Assembly (NCBI RefSeq): GCF_001570745.1
Contig: NZ_BCSG01000004.1
Span: 1-64,000 of the forward strand
Direction: 5' to 3'
DNA: 64,000 nt
DNA from: Alicyclobacillus mali NBRC 102425
Lineage (GTDB): Bacteria; Bacillota; Bacilli; Alicyclobacillales; Alicyclobacillaceae
The translations under genes were made by a program, and so were the position numbers. Shown one piece after another: positions 43,841-51,292 of the stretch; the first letter of the stretch is position 1, and each line of letters begins with the position of its first letter. A model generated the notes under the pieces. The model worked only from the letters and a program-made list of their open reading frames with translations, was not told where the DNA came from and ran no database searches.

Positions 43841-45163
43841 ATGCGAAAAAAGAGATGGACATGGACGGCGAGCGCCGCGGCTGCGCTGGTGTTGGCGGGC
43901 TGCGGGACCGCGGCGCAGGGCGGTTCGAGCGGGTCGCAAGCCGGGCAGGCCGCGGGAAACGCAGACTCGAAGCCGGTGGTCACGCTCACCTTCGGCTTCT
44001 GGGGCGATGCGAAGGAAGAGGCGGTCACGCTGGCCGCGGTGAAAGCGTTTGAGAAGGCGTATCCGAACATTCACATCCAGACGGAATTCGGAGGACCGTT
44101 CAACCAATACTTCACGAAGCTGTCCACCGAGGTCGCGGGCGGCAACGCGCCGGACATAATGCAGATGGATTATGACTACATCGAAGCGTATGCAAAGGAA
44201 GGTCAACTGCTTAACCTGAAGGGCGCCAAGGGCATCAATCTCTCCACCATCAGCCCAAGCGTTCTGAAGAGCGGCTACATCGACGGCGGATTGTATGGCA
44301 TCCCGAATGCAATTGATTGTTACAGTATGATTTACGATCAGAACGCCTTTGCAAAAGCAGGGTATCATGGGCAGCGCGTGTCATGGGGACAGTGGGCCGC
44401 AATTCTCGAGAAGGTCCACAAACTTACAGGAAAGTGGGCTGAGGATGACGACGAAAACTGGCAGACCTTTGGATACTGGGCGCGTCAGCAAGGTCAACAC
44501 CTGTACAACGCTTCCGGAACCAAGCTCGGATTTGCCCAGAGCACGCTTGTGTCTTATCTGAACTACTGGGCAAATCTGCGCAGGGAAGGAGCTGTGCCCC
44601 CTGGAACGGTGACGTCCCTCATTAAACAAGCCGCTGATCCCACAGATCCCATGGTACCTGGAAAATCTCTAGCGGAGATGACCTGGGATGCCTATATTGT
44701 GAGTTTCCAAAGTGAGATGACCAAGCCTCTTGGTATGGCCTTGCCGCCATATCAGCCAGGCGGGCCGGAGGGACTCTATTTAAAGCCGAGTCAGTTCTGG
44801 AGTATCTACTCCAAGACGAAGTATCCGCAGCAGGCGGAGCTCTTCGTGAACTTTCTGCTGAACAACGTTTCTGCCGGAAAAGCTCTCGGCTTGGATCGCG
44901 GAATTCCAGTGTCATCGACTGTTCGAGCTGCGCTGCAAAAAGCTGGTTTGTCGCGTCCTGAGCAACAGGAGTTCACACTGACAGATCAGGCGCTTAAGGT
45001 GGCCACGCCGATCGATCCTCCGCCACCGCAGCCGAACAAGGAGATCGACCAGGATTTCGGGAACATGGTCCAGGCTGTGCAATACGGCAAGGAGACGGCT
45101 CAGCAAGGCGCCGAACAGTTTATGCAGGAGGCGAACGATCTCCTGCAGAACGGCGGTGAATGA
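43841..45163 (+). CDS. Sugar ABC transporter substrate-binding lipoprotein (CUT1, SBP family 1)
   Basis: 440 residues. Lipoprotein signal with lipobox LVLAGCGTAA; the mature part has VTLTFGFWGDAKEE, FEKAYPNIHIQTEFGG, GNAPDIMQMDYDYI and IPNAIDCYSMIYDQ, typical of extracellular sugar-binding proteins. Given the downstream GH28 enzyme it likely binds oligogalacturonides. ACGAGGAGG is 8 bases before the ATG. The central part of the gene (roughly 44280-44960) is visibly less GC-rich than its ends and its neighbours, suggesting a recombined segment. Confidence 0.9.
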   Translation: MRKKRWTWTASAAAALVLAGCGTAAQGGSSGSQAGQAAGNADSKPVVTLTFGFWGDAKEEAVTLAAVKAFEKAYPNIHIQTEFGGPFNQYFTKLSTEVAGGNAPDIMQMDYDYIEAYAKEGQLLNLKGAKGINLSTISPSVLKSGYIDGGLYGIPNAIDCYSMIYDQNAFAKAGYHGQRVSWGQWAAILEKVHKLTGKWAEDDDENWQTFGYWARQQGQHLYNASGTKLGFAQSTLVSYLNYWANLRREGAVPPGTVTSLIKQAADPTDPMVPGKSLAEMTWDAYIVSFQSEMTKPLGMALPPYQPGGPEGLYLKPSQFWSIYSKTKYPQQAELFVNFLLNNVSAGKALGLDRGIPVSSTVRAALQKAGLSRPEQQEFTLTDQALKVATPIDPPPPQPNKEIDQDFGNMVQAVQYGKETAQQGAEQFMQEANDLLQNGGE

Positions 45164-45178
45164 CGTCTCCGAGGACGG

Positions 45179-45199
45179 GGCCCGGCGCAACGCCGGGCC
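45179..45199 (+). other. Intercistronic stem-loop after the sugar-binding protein gene
   Basis: GGCCCGGCG, loop CAA, CGCCGGGCC: perfect 9-bp stem, no T-run, between binding protein and permease genes, in the same position as the hairpin after oppA. Confidence 0.7.
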
Positions 45200-45222
45200 A
45201 TTCCGGAAAGCGGGGTGATCGC

Positions 45223-46155
45223 GTGGCTGTGGCAACCTCGACCAAAGCCAATGTCCAAGCGAACGGCGAGGCCGCGAAGGCCGTGCGGCCGCGCAACGAG
45301 AAGGTCGCCTATCTGTTTCTGAGCCCATGGATCTTCGGCCTGGTGGTCTTTTCGCTCGGGCCCATCCTGGTCTCGCTCTACCTTTCGTTTACCAACTACA
45401 ATCTTTTGCAGCCGCCCAAATGGATAGGTCTTGAGAACTACGTGCACATGTTCACGCAGAGCCAGTTGTTTGCCACTTCGCTCGTGGACACGCTGGAGTA
45501 CATCTTGATCTCGGTGCCCATCAAGATGGTGGTCGCCCTCGCCATCGCTCTGCTCCTCAGTCTCGAGGTCAAAGGCATCGGCGTGTACCGGACCGTGTAC
45601 TACGTTCCGTCGCTCATCGGCACGAGCGTCGCTGTCGCCTACCTGTGGCAACAGATGTTTGGGCCCGACGGTCTCATCAACAAAGGCCTGGCGCTCGTCG
45701 GCATTCACGGGCCCAATTGGCTCGCCGAACCACGCACGGCCCTGTTCACGCTCGCCATGCTGCAGGCTTGGCAGTTCGGTTCGGCGATGATGATCTTCGT
45801 GGCAGGACTGAAGCAGATTCCCGAGTCGCTGTATGAGGCCGCCATCGTGGACGGCGCGGGCCGCCTGTATCGGTTCTTTCGCATCACCATTCCCATGTTG
45901 TCGCCGGTCATTTTCTTCAACTTGATCATGTCCATCATCAATGGGTTCACCCAGTTCACGCAGGGATACATCGTCACGGACGGTGGGCCGCTGAACGCGA
46001 CGCTGTTTTTCGCGCTCTACCTGTACGAGGAGGCCTTTAACTTCCAGAACATGGGCTACGCGTCGGCGCTGGCCTGGTTCCTCCTGGTGTTGGTGGGCGT
46101 GCTGACGTTCCTGGTGTTCAGGTTCGGAAGTCGCTACGTGTACTACGAGTCCTGA
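45223..46155 (+). CDS. Sugar ABC transporter permease, MalF/UgpA type
   Basis: 310 residues, six membrane helices. YLFLSPWIFGLVVFSLGPIL is the typical CUT1 permease start; the EAA loop reads ESLYEAAIVDGAGRLYRFFRITIPML. GTG 45223 after GCGGGGTGATC is preferred; the frame reaches back to an ATG at 45160 overlapping the previous stop, but that would place a hairpin inside the coding sequence. Partner of the next permease. Confidence 0.92.
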   Translation: MAVATSTKANVQANGEAAKAVRPRNEKVAYLFLSPWIFGLVVFSLGPILVSLYLSFTNYNLLQPPKWIGLENYVHMFTQSQLFATSLVDTLEYILISVPIKMVVALAIALLLSLEVKGIGVYRTVYYVPSLIGTSVAVAYLWQQMFGPDGLINKGLALVGIHGPNWLAEPRTALFTLAMLQAWQFGSAMMIFVAGLKQIPESLYEAAIVDGAGRLYRFFRITIPMLSPVIFFNLIMSIINGFTQFTQGYIVTDGGPLNATLFFALYLYEEAFNFQNMGYASALAWFLLVLVGVLTFLVFRFGSRYVYYES

Positions 46156-46174
46156 GGGAAAGGAGGAGAGGACT

Positions 46175-47020
46175 GTGACTGGAACCATCCGTACGAGGCG
46201 CGGAATGGTGCTCGCACACGCCGTGCTCGTGATTATCGGATTTTTCCTCATCTATCCTGTTCTCTGGATGGTGTTTGGCTCATTCAAGCCGACCAACGAG
46301 ATCTTCTCCAGCGCGTCGTTCTGGCCCAAGCACTGGACGTTCGCGAATTATCCGCAAGGTTGGAATGCCATTCCTGGCCTGCCGTTTGGCACGTTCATTC
46401 TTCATTCGCTGTTGGTGTCGTGCCTGGTGTCTGTTGGCACTGTCATCTCGTCCGCAGTGATTGCGTTCGGGTTCGCGCGCTTCACGTTTCGAGGGAAATC
46501 CATTCTGTTTGGCATCATGATGATCACGATGATGCTGCCGACGCAGGTCACGCTCATTCCCCAGTACGCGATGTTTCACTATCTGGGCTGGATCAACACG
46601 TATTATCCGCTCATCGTGCCCGCGTTCTTTGGTAGCCCGTTCTTCATCTTTCTCATCGTGCAATTCATCCGGGGGTTGCCCAAAGAATTGGACGAGGCTG
46701 CGAAAATCGACGGCTGCAATGCCTTCACGCTGTTTGTGCGCGTCATTCTGCCGCTCATCGTGCCGGCACTCATCACCACCGCCATCTTCAGCTTTATCTG
46801 GTGCTGGGACGACTTTTTCTCTCAGCTCATCTACCTGAATTCGGCGCAGAAGTTCACGGTGCCGCTTGGGTTGGAGTCGCTCGCGAACGCCGTCGCGCAG
46901 GAGGAGTGGGGGCCGCTGTTCGCCATGTCCACCGTTTCGCTCATTCCGCTCTTCCTCATCTTTTTCTTCCTGCAGAAGTACGTCGTCCGCGGCATCGCCA
47001 CCACGGGCCTGCGCGGATGA
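46175..47020 (+). CDS. Sugar ABC transporter permease, MalG/UgpE type
   Basis: 281 residues, six helices; YPVLWMVFGSFKPTNEIFS in the first periplasmic region and KELDEAAKIDGCNAFTLFVRVILPL as EAA loop define the CUT1 MalG-like permease. Translation starts at GTG 46175 behind AAAGGAGG. No ATP-binding subunit is encoded in the operon; CUT1 importers in Gram-positives often share an MsmK/UgpC-type ATPase encoded elsewhere. Confidence 0.93.
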   Translation: MTGTIRTRRGMVLAHAVLVIIGFFLIYPVLWMVFGSFKPTNEIFSSASFWPKHWTFANYPQGWNAIPGLPFGTFILHSLLVSCLVSVGTVISSAVIAFGFARFTFRGKSILFGIMMITMMLPTQVTLIPQYAMFHYLGWINTYYPLIVPAFFGSPFFIFLIVQFIRGLPKELDEAAKIDGCNAFTLFVRVILPLIVPALITTAIFSFIWCWDDFFSQLIYLNSAQKFTVPLGLESLANAVAQEEWGPLFAMSTVSLIPLFLIFFFLQKYVVRGIATTGLRG

Positions 47021-47041
47021 CCGCGAAAGGAGGTGAAATGC

Positions 47042-48568
47042 GTGGCCAGGTGGAAACGTAGTCTCTCGGCAGGCGCGAGCCTCGCGCTGGTCGCGGCCGC
47101 CGCCACCGGTTGGACCGCTCACGCGCGCTTCGCCCAGGCCGACAACGTGGCCGACCTCGTCGCGCAGACGGGCGATCTCGACGCTTCTCTCGCCCAGGTC
47201 CTGCACGGCGCGCCGTTCGCCATGCTCGTCCCGCCGTTGCCGAACATCGTGCCCCGCGTCTACGACATCACCGAGTACGGCGCGAAGCCGGGCATCGGGC
47301 AGGTCAACACGGAGGCCATTCAAGCGGCCATCGACGCAGCCAGCCAACACGGCGGCGGCATCGTCGACATTCCGCCGGGCTATTGGGTCACGGGCCCCAT
47401 CGTGCTCAAGAGCCACGTCGATCTCAACGTGGAGTCCGGCGCCCAGCTCCAGTTTTCGGGCGATCACGACCTGTATCCGCTCGTCCCGAGCGGGAGCTCC
47501 TACACCGTTCAATCGCCCATCAGCGCGACGGACGCGGTGGATGTCGCCATCACGGGTCACGGCGTGATCGACGGTGCCGGCAACACGTGGCGGCCGGTGG
47601 AGAAGTCGAAGCTCTCGGCGGATCAGTGGAATGCGCTCGTGGCGTCGGGTGGCGTCGTGACGCCAGACGGAAGCACCTGGTGGCCGACGGCGCAGGGTGC
47701 AAACGCCCAGGCGTATATCAAGGCGCATCCGAACATGACCTATCTGGACTACCTGCAGGTGAAGGACTACCTGCGGCCGTACATGGTGTACTTCCAGGGG
47801 TGCCAAGGCGTGTGGCTCCAGGGCGTCACCTTTGAAAATTCGCCGTTTGCGACTGTGAAGGTGAACACCTCGAAGGATGTCGTCATCGACGATGTGAACA
47901 TCCGCAACCCGTGGTACGGGCAGAACACGGACGGAATCGACGTCTCGGCCGATGACAAGGTCGTCTTGTATCGCGACGTGATCGACACGGGGGACGACGG
48001 CATCGCATTGGAGTCGAGCGGGAATGACGCTGCGGGGGTGTTCAACGAGCAGGACGTCGTCGTGGCGGACTGCATCGTGCACAACGGCCACAGCGGCTTC
48101 GCCGTCGGCAGTTACACGGACGGCGGCATCCGGGACGTCTGGGTCACGGGCGACGTGTACGACGGCACGGAGTCGGGCCTGCGCTTCAAGAGCGGCGTGG
48201 GCAAGGGTGGGCTGGTGGAGGACATCTACATGGATCACATCGTCATGCGGGACATCAGTGGAGCCGCCATCACCTTCGACGACGGGTATGTGGACAACGG
48301 GGCGGACACGTCTTCGCTTCAGGCGCCCGGGCCAAACTCGTACGTGCCGCAGTTTGAGAACATGACCATTTCCAACGTGAGCTGCGAGTACGCGGGCCAG
48401 TCCATCTACATGAATGGCCTGCCGAACGCACCCATCTCGAACATCACGCTGAGCGACGTCAGCATCACGGCAGACCAGCAGCCGCAGATTCAGAACACCT
48501 CGAACCTTGTGGAGAATCAGGTGCAGATCCAGTCGGGCGTGACGATGCTCGGCGAGATTCCGCACTGA
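47042..48568 (+). CDS. Secreted glycoside hydrolase family 28 (polygalacturonase-like)
   Basis: 508 residues. A signal peptide (KRSLSAGASLALVAAAATGW) is followed by a right-handed beta-helix. GH28 motifs: GQNTDGID (NTD), DTGDDGIAL (the catalytic Asp pair), GHSGFAVGS (GHG-like, with Ser in place of the second Gly), and GLRFKSG (RIK-like). The pattern is closest to bacterial exo-acting or oligogalacturonide enzymes. It would degrade pectin outside the cell and deliver products to the ABC importer encoded just upstream. AAAGGAGG is 8 bases before GTG 47042; GTG 47033 overlaps the SD. Last gene of the operon, terminator follows. Confidence 0.9.
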   Translation: MARWKRSLSAGASLALVAAAATGWTAHARFAQADNVADLVAQTGDLDASLAQVLHGAPFAMLVPPLPNIVPRVYDITEYGAKPGIGQVNTEAIQAAIDAASQHGGGIVDIPPGYWVTGPIVLKSHVDLNVESGAQLQFSGDHDLYPLVPSGSSYTVQSPISATDAVDVAITGHGVIDGAGNTWRPVEKSKLSADQWNALVASGGVVTPDGSTWWPTAQGANAQAYIKAHPNMTYLDYLQVKDYLRPYMVYFQGCQGVWLQGVTFENSPFATVKVNTSKDVVIDDVNIRNPWYGQNTDGIDVSADDKVVLYRDVIDTGDDGIALESSGNDAAGVFNEQDVVVADCIVHNGHSGFAVGSYTDGGIRDVWVTGDVYDGTESGLRFKSGVGKGGLVEDIYMDHIVMRDISGAAITFDDGYVDNGADTSSLQAPGPNSYVPQFENMTISNVSCEYAGQSIYMNGLPNAPISNITLSDVSITADQQPQIQNTSNLVENQVQIQSGVTMLGEIPH

Positions 48569-48588
48569 CAGACAGAGACCAGGCAGAA

Positions 48589-48621
48589 GGCCGAGGGGCA
48601 GTCGCCGCGCTCGGCCTTTTT
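48589..48621 (+). terminator. Terminator of the pectin operon
   Basis: GGCCGAG (48589-48595), 14-base loop, CTCGGCC (48610-48616), TTTTT. Confidence 0.85.
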
Positions 48622-48669
48622 CCATGCGACGATAGCCGAACGGGCGCGCCCGGCGCCATCGCGCCGCCC

Positions 48670-49752
48670 TCATTTCACGTGAATGAACGTGACCAGTCCT
48701 CCCATCATGTCGACCTCGTCGTCGGGATTCATCATGTGATCGAGAATGTGACAGTGAAACATCCAGTCTCCGCGCACGTCGGCGGGAAATTCGATATCGG
48801 CCGTCTCGCCCGGCGCGATGGCGAGCACGTTCATCGGGCGCGGAACGGGCAGCGGGTGCCCATCTTCCGCCAGGAGCCAAAAGGTCGTCTCGTGCACGTG
48901 CATGGCGTGATAACACATGCTGCTCGCGTTCACGATGCGCAGCACGACGCGGCTTCCGTACGGCACGGTCAGTTGGGGCGCGTTGGGATACGGTTTCCCG
49001 TCCAGGCCGAATGCGTTCTCGGTGGTCGATCCGTCCACCATCCACGCGTCGATCTCGTACAGCGCGTCCACCTTGGCGAAAGGGTAGAGGGGTCCGCGCG
49101 CCGGATCGACCAGAAGCACCCCGTGCAGGCCCTGATCAATTTCGCTCGCCATGTCGGTGCCGCTCTCGTACAGGTGCGTGCCGACCATGTCCGGCGTCAC
49201 CGTGAAACTGTACAACCGCTCGCCGCCCGGCGGGACGGGCCGCTCGGTCACGCCGCCGATGCCGAGTTGCGACGCCGGCAGCGGGAGACCCGGGAAGTTC
49301 AGGGTGGTGGGTTCATTCAGTTCGTTCTTCAGCAGGATTTGGACGCGATCGCCGACGCGCACCCGGATGACAGGGCCCGGCACCTGACCGTTGTATCCGC
49401 ACGCGACGACCGACTTGCCCGGATACAGGTACCAGTTCACCTCGCTCGCGACGAGCGTGAACCGCTTGATGCCTCCGGGCAGCATTTGCGGAGTCATGCC
49501 CTGCTCGTCCATGACCCGGTCGGCGTCTGCGTTTTGTTCGCGAATGAGAGCAGGGGTGATGGACAGCGGGCCCGCGTCGGGAACGCCTTCCGGCACGGGG
49601 AGCGATCCCATGGTGCTCGTCGGCGCCATGGACATGCTCGTGGACGCCACCTTGGCGCCCGCGCGCAGGACGGGCGACGCGTGGACCCAGGCGAGGGCGA
49701 GCGACGCGCAGGCGCCGAGTGCTGCAACCAGAGCTGGGACGGTTCGGCGCAT
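48670..49752 (-). CDS. Two-domain multicopper oxidase-like protein keeping only C-terminal copper motifs
   Basis: 360 residues with an N-terminal signal-like segment (VPALVAALGACASLALAW). Two cupredoxin domains. The C-terminal domain has HAMHVH (282-287) and HCHILDHM (333-340): both C-terminal multicopper-oxidase motifs, including the type-1 Cys334 and His339. The N-terminal domain has lost its copper motifs: NFPG (152-155) stands where HxHG should be, and HLYESG (193-198) in place of HxxHSH. Alone it cannot build a trinuclear centre. An insertion after HCHILDH displaces the usual axial Met. AGGAGG is 6 bases before ATG 49752; 11 bases separate it from the upstream complementary gene, so the two are cotranscribed and coupled. 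Confidence 0.88.
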   Translation of the reverse strand: MRRTVPALVAALGACASLALAWVHASPVLRAGAKVASTSMSMAPTSTMGSLPVPEGVPDAGPLSITPALIREQNADADRVMDEQGMTPQMLPGGIKRFTLVASEVNWYLYPGKSVVACGYNGQVPGPVIRVRVGDRVQILLKNELNEPTTLNFPGLPLPASQLGIGGVTERPVPPGGERLYSFTVTPDMVGTHLYESGTDMASEIDQGLHGVLLVDPARGPLYPFAKVDALYEIDAWMVDGSTTENAFGLDGKPYPNAPQLTVPYGSRVVLRIVNASSMCYHAMHVHETTFWLLAEDGHPLPVPRPMNVLAIAPGETADIEFPADVRGDWMFHCHILDHMMNPDDEVDMMGGLVTFIHVK

Positions 49753-49763
49753 GGTCCACCTCC

Positions 49764-50843
49764 TCACGGGGTCACGTGGATGAGCGTCATCATGCCACCC
49801 ACGGGGTCCACGGTGTCATTCGGATTGATGAGCGAGCTCGCCACAGTGTCGTAAAACGGGAAGGTGCCGGTTTGATCCGCAGTGAACTCCACATCCACCG
49901 TTTCGCTCGGTGCGATGGACACGACGCTGACCGTCTGCGGATCCGGCTGCGGCTGACCGTCCTGCGCCACAATCTTCACATCATACCCATCGATGGTCAT
50001 CGCGTGGAACGTCTCCGCACATGCGTTGACAATTCGCATGTACACCGTCGTGCCGCGTTTCACCGTCAGCTGCGGCGTGTCCGGATACGCCTTACCGTTG
50101 ATCAGAAACGTGTTCTCGCTGTCCGATCCGTCCTGCTTACCCGCGCCAAGCACAAACAGGACGTCGCGCACGCGGCGCATGGACGGCGGGGGCGTTTTGG
50201 GATCGACGATGATCACGCCGTTCAATCCTGCGTCCACCTGATAGTCGTCGTCGTAGTGGCTGTGGTACCAGTGCGTGCCGATCATCTGACTTGTCACGGT
50301 GAACCGGTAGACAAAGGTGCCGCCCGGCTGAATCGGGGGCTCGGGAAAGCCCGGCACCCCGTCCATGTCGTTTGGGACCGCCATTCCGTGCCAATGGATG
50401 GTCGTGGGTTCGGGCAGATCGTTGTGCACGACGATCTCGACGCGATCGCCGACGCGCACGCGGATGAGCGGCCCGGGGACCTGCCCGTTGTGGCCCCACG
50501 CCCACAGGTTCACGTTTCGGTAAAAGTTCCAACCGAACTTGGATGCGGTGAGCGTGAATTGCTTGACGCCGCCGGGCAGGATGCGCGGGGTGAGCGCGAC
50601 CTCGTTCATCAGGTTGACAGCGTCCCGGTCTTCTTGTAGGATTTGGGCATTCGTCAGAACGGGCGGGGGCGTGGGCGGCGGGCCGTCGTCGCTCGTTGCG
50701 TTCTGCATGGCCATCGAAGCGGCTCCGTTTGCAATCTGGGCGTCGGCGCGATGCAGCGCGGCCTCTCCGATGCCAGCCAGGGACACGGCCCCGAAGCCCC
50801 ACATGGCTGCCCAAACGGCTCGACGCAGGCGTCTGTTTCTCAA
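49764..50843 (-). CDS. Two-domain multicopper oxidase-like protein keeping only N-terminal copper motifs
   Basis: 359 residues, start TTG 50843 eight bases after GGGGAGG; the frame reaches back to 51110 without a better SD. An exported protein: an Arg-rich N-terminus (RRLRRAVWAAMWGFGAVSLAG), possibly Tat-like. The N-terminal cupredoxin domain has HWHG (150-153) and HWYHSH (191-196), both N-terminal multicopper-oxidase motifs. The C-terminal domain lacks the others: HAMTID (280-285) replaces HxxHxH and FYDTVAS (330-336) replaces HCHxxxH, removing the type-1 Cys. Paralogous to the downstream gene over its full length, with exactly the reciprocal motif loss. Most likely a subunit of a hetero-oligomeric laccase-like enzyme. 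Confidence 0.88.
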   Translation of the reverse strand: MRNRRLRRAVWAAMWGFGAVSLAGIGEAALHRADAQIANGAASMAMQNATSDDGPPPTPPPVLTNAQILQEDRDAVNLMNEVALTPRILPGGVKQFTLTASKFGWNFYRNVNLWAWGHNGQVPGPLIRVRVGDRVEIVVHNDLPEPTTIHWHGMAVPNDMDGVPGFPEPPIQPGGTFVYRFTVTSQMIGTHWYHSHYDDDYQVDAGLNGVIIVDPKTPPPSMRRVRDVLFVLGAGKQDGSDSENTFLINGKAYPDTPQLTVKRGTTVYMRIVNACAETFHAMTIDGYDVKIVAQDGQPQPDPQTVSVVSIAPSETVDVEFTADQTGTFPFYDTVASSLINPNDTVDPVGGMMTLIHVTP

Positions 50844-50948
50844 GGGATGGGCCTCCCCTCGCAGGTCTCTGAGGGTATGATGAAGCCTGCATATGAAGAA
50901 AAGGCCCCGTTTTTGTGAAAGCCACGTAAAAATTGAGGGGGACGGAAC

Positions 50949-51179
50949 ATGTGGTGGCTCCGAGGATTTGGAGCGTCGCATGCGTTTTCGAGAGGTTTCT
51001 TTTCTCATAGCTATGGCTACGGTTACGGAGGTTATGGCCTGGGTCACATGTTTGTGAACGGGCTGGTGCACGGGCTCGGCTTTGGCATCGGCTACGGCAT
51101 TGCGCGCCACATCCCGTTCACGCTCATTCTCGTCATCGCCATCGTCGCGCTGGTGTGGTGGCTGGCCCGCAGGCGGTGA
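50949..51179 (+). CDS. Small Gly/Tyr-rich membrane protein
   Basis: 76 residues: an aromatic/Gly-rich N-terminal half (FFSHSYGYGYGGYGLGHMFVNG) and a C-terminal hydrophobic helix (FTLILVIAIVALVWWLARRR) with a basic tail. GAGGGGG is 7 bases before the ATG, so it is likely real. No family recognised. It shares a ~105-base divergent region with the paired oxidase genes. Its His/Tyr/Gly content might suit a surface or metal-associated role, but this is speculation. Confidence 0.72.
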   Translation: MWWLRGFGASHAFSRGFFSHSYGYGYGGYGLGHMFVNGLVHGLGFGIGYGIARHIPFTLILVIAIVALVWWLARRR

Positions 51180-51181
51180 GA

Positions 51182-51209
51182 ACGCCCCAGCCGGTCAGGG
51201 CTGGGGCGT
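51182..51209. terminator. Stem-loop between convergent genes
   Basis: ACGCCCCAGCC, loop GGTCAG, GGCTGGGGCGT: perfect 11-bp stem without long T-run; on the minus strand it is followed by TCTC. Probably terminates both neighbours. Confidence 0.65.
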
Positions 51210-51292
51210 GTCGCCGTGCCCGGCACGGGAGGTGGCCAGGCGGTGAAGGTCCGCTCCGGGGGCCACTTCCGGCGAGTGGTCACGAGATTCGC

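Noticed and set aside
46280-49045. A very long minus-strand open frame (over 900 codons) opposite the permease and GH28 genes
   Set aside because: It is antisense to genes with clear homology and good SDs, has Arg/His-rich low-complexity translation, and no start signal. Typical shadow frame in high-GC DNA.
50880-50900. CATACCCT as a second SigE/SigK-type -10 before the copper oxidase pair (minus strand)
   Set aside because: The -10 pattern is present but no -35 of either type lies at the required distance, so a spore-specific promoter is not supported.
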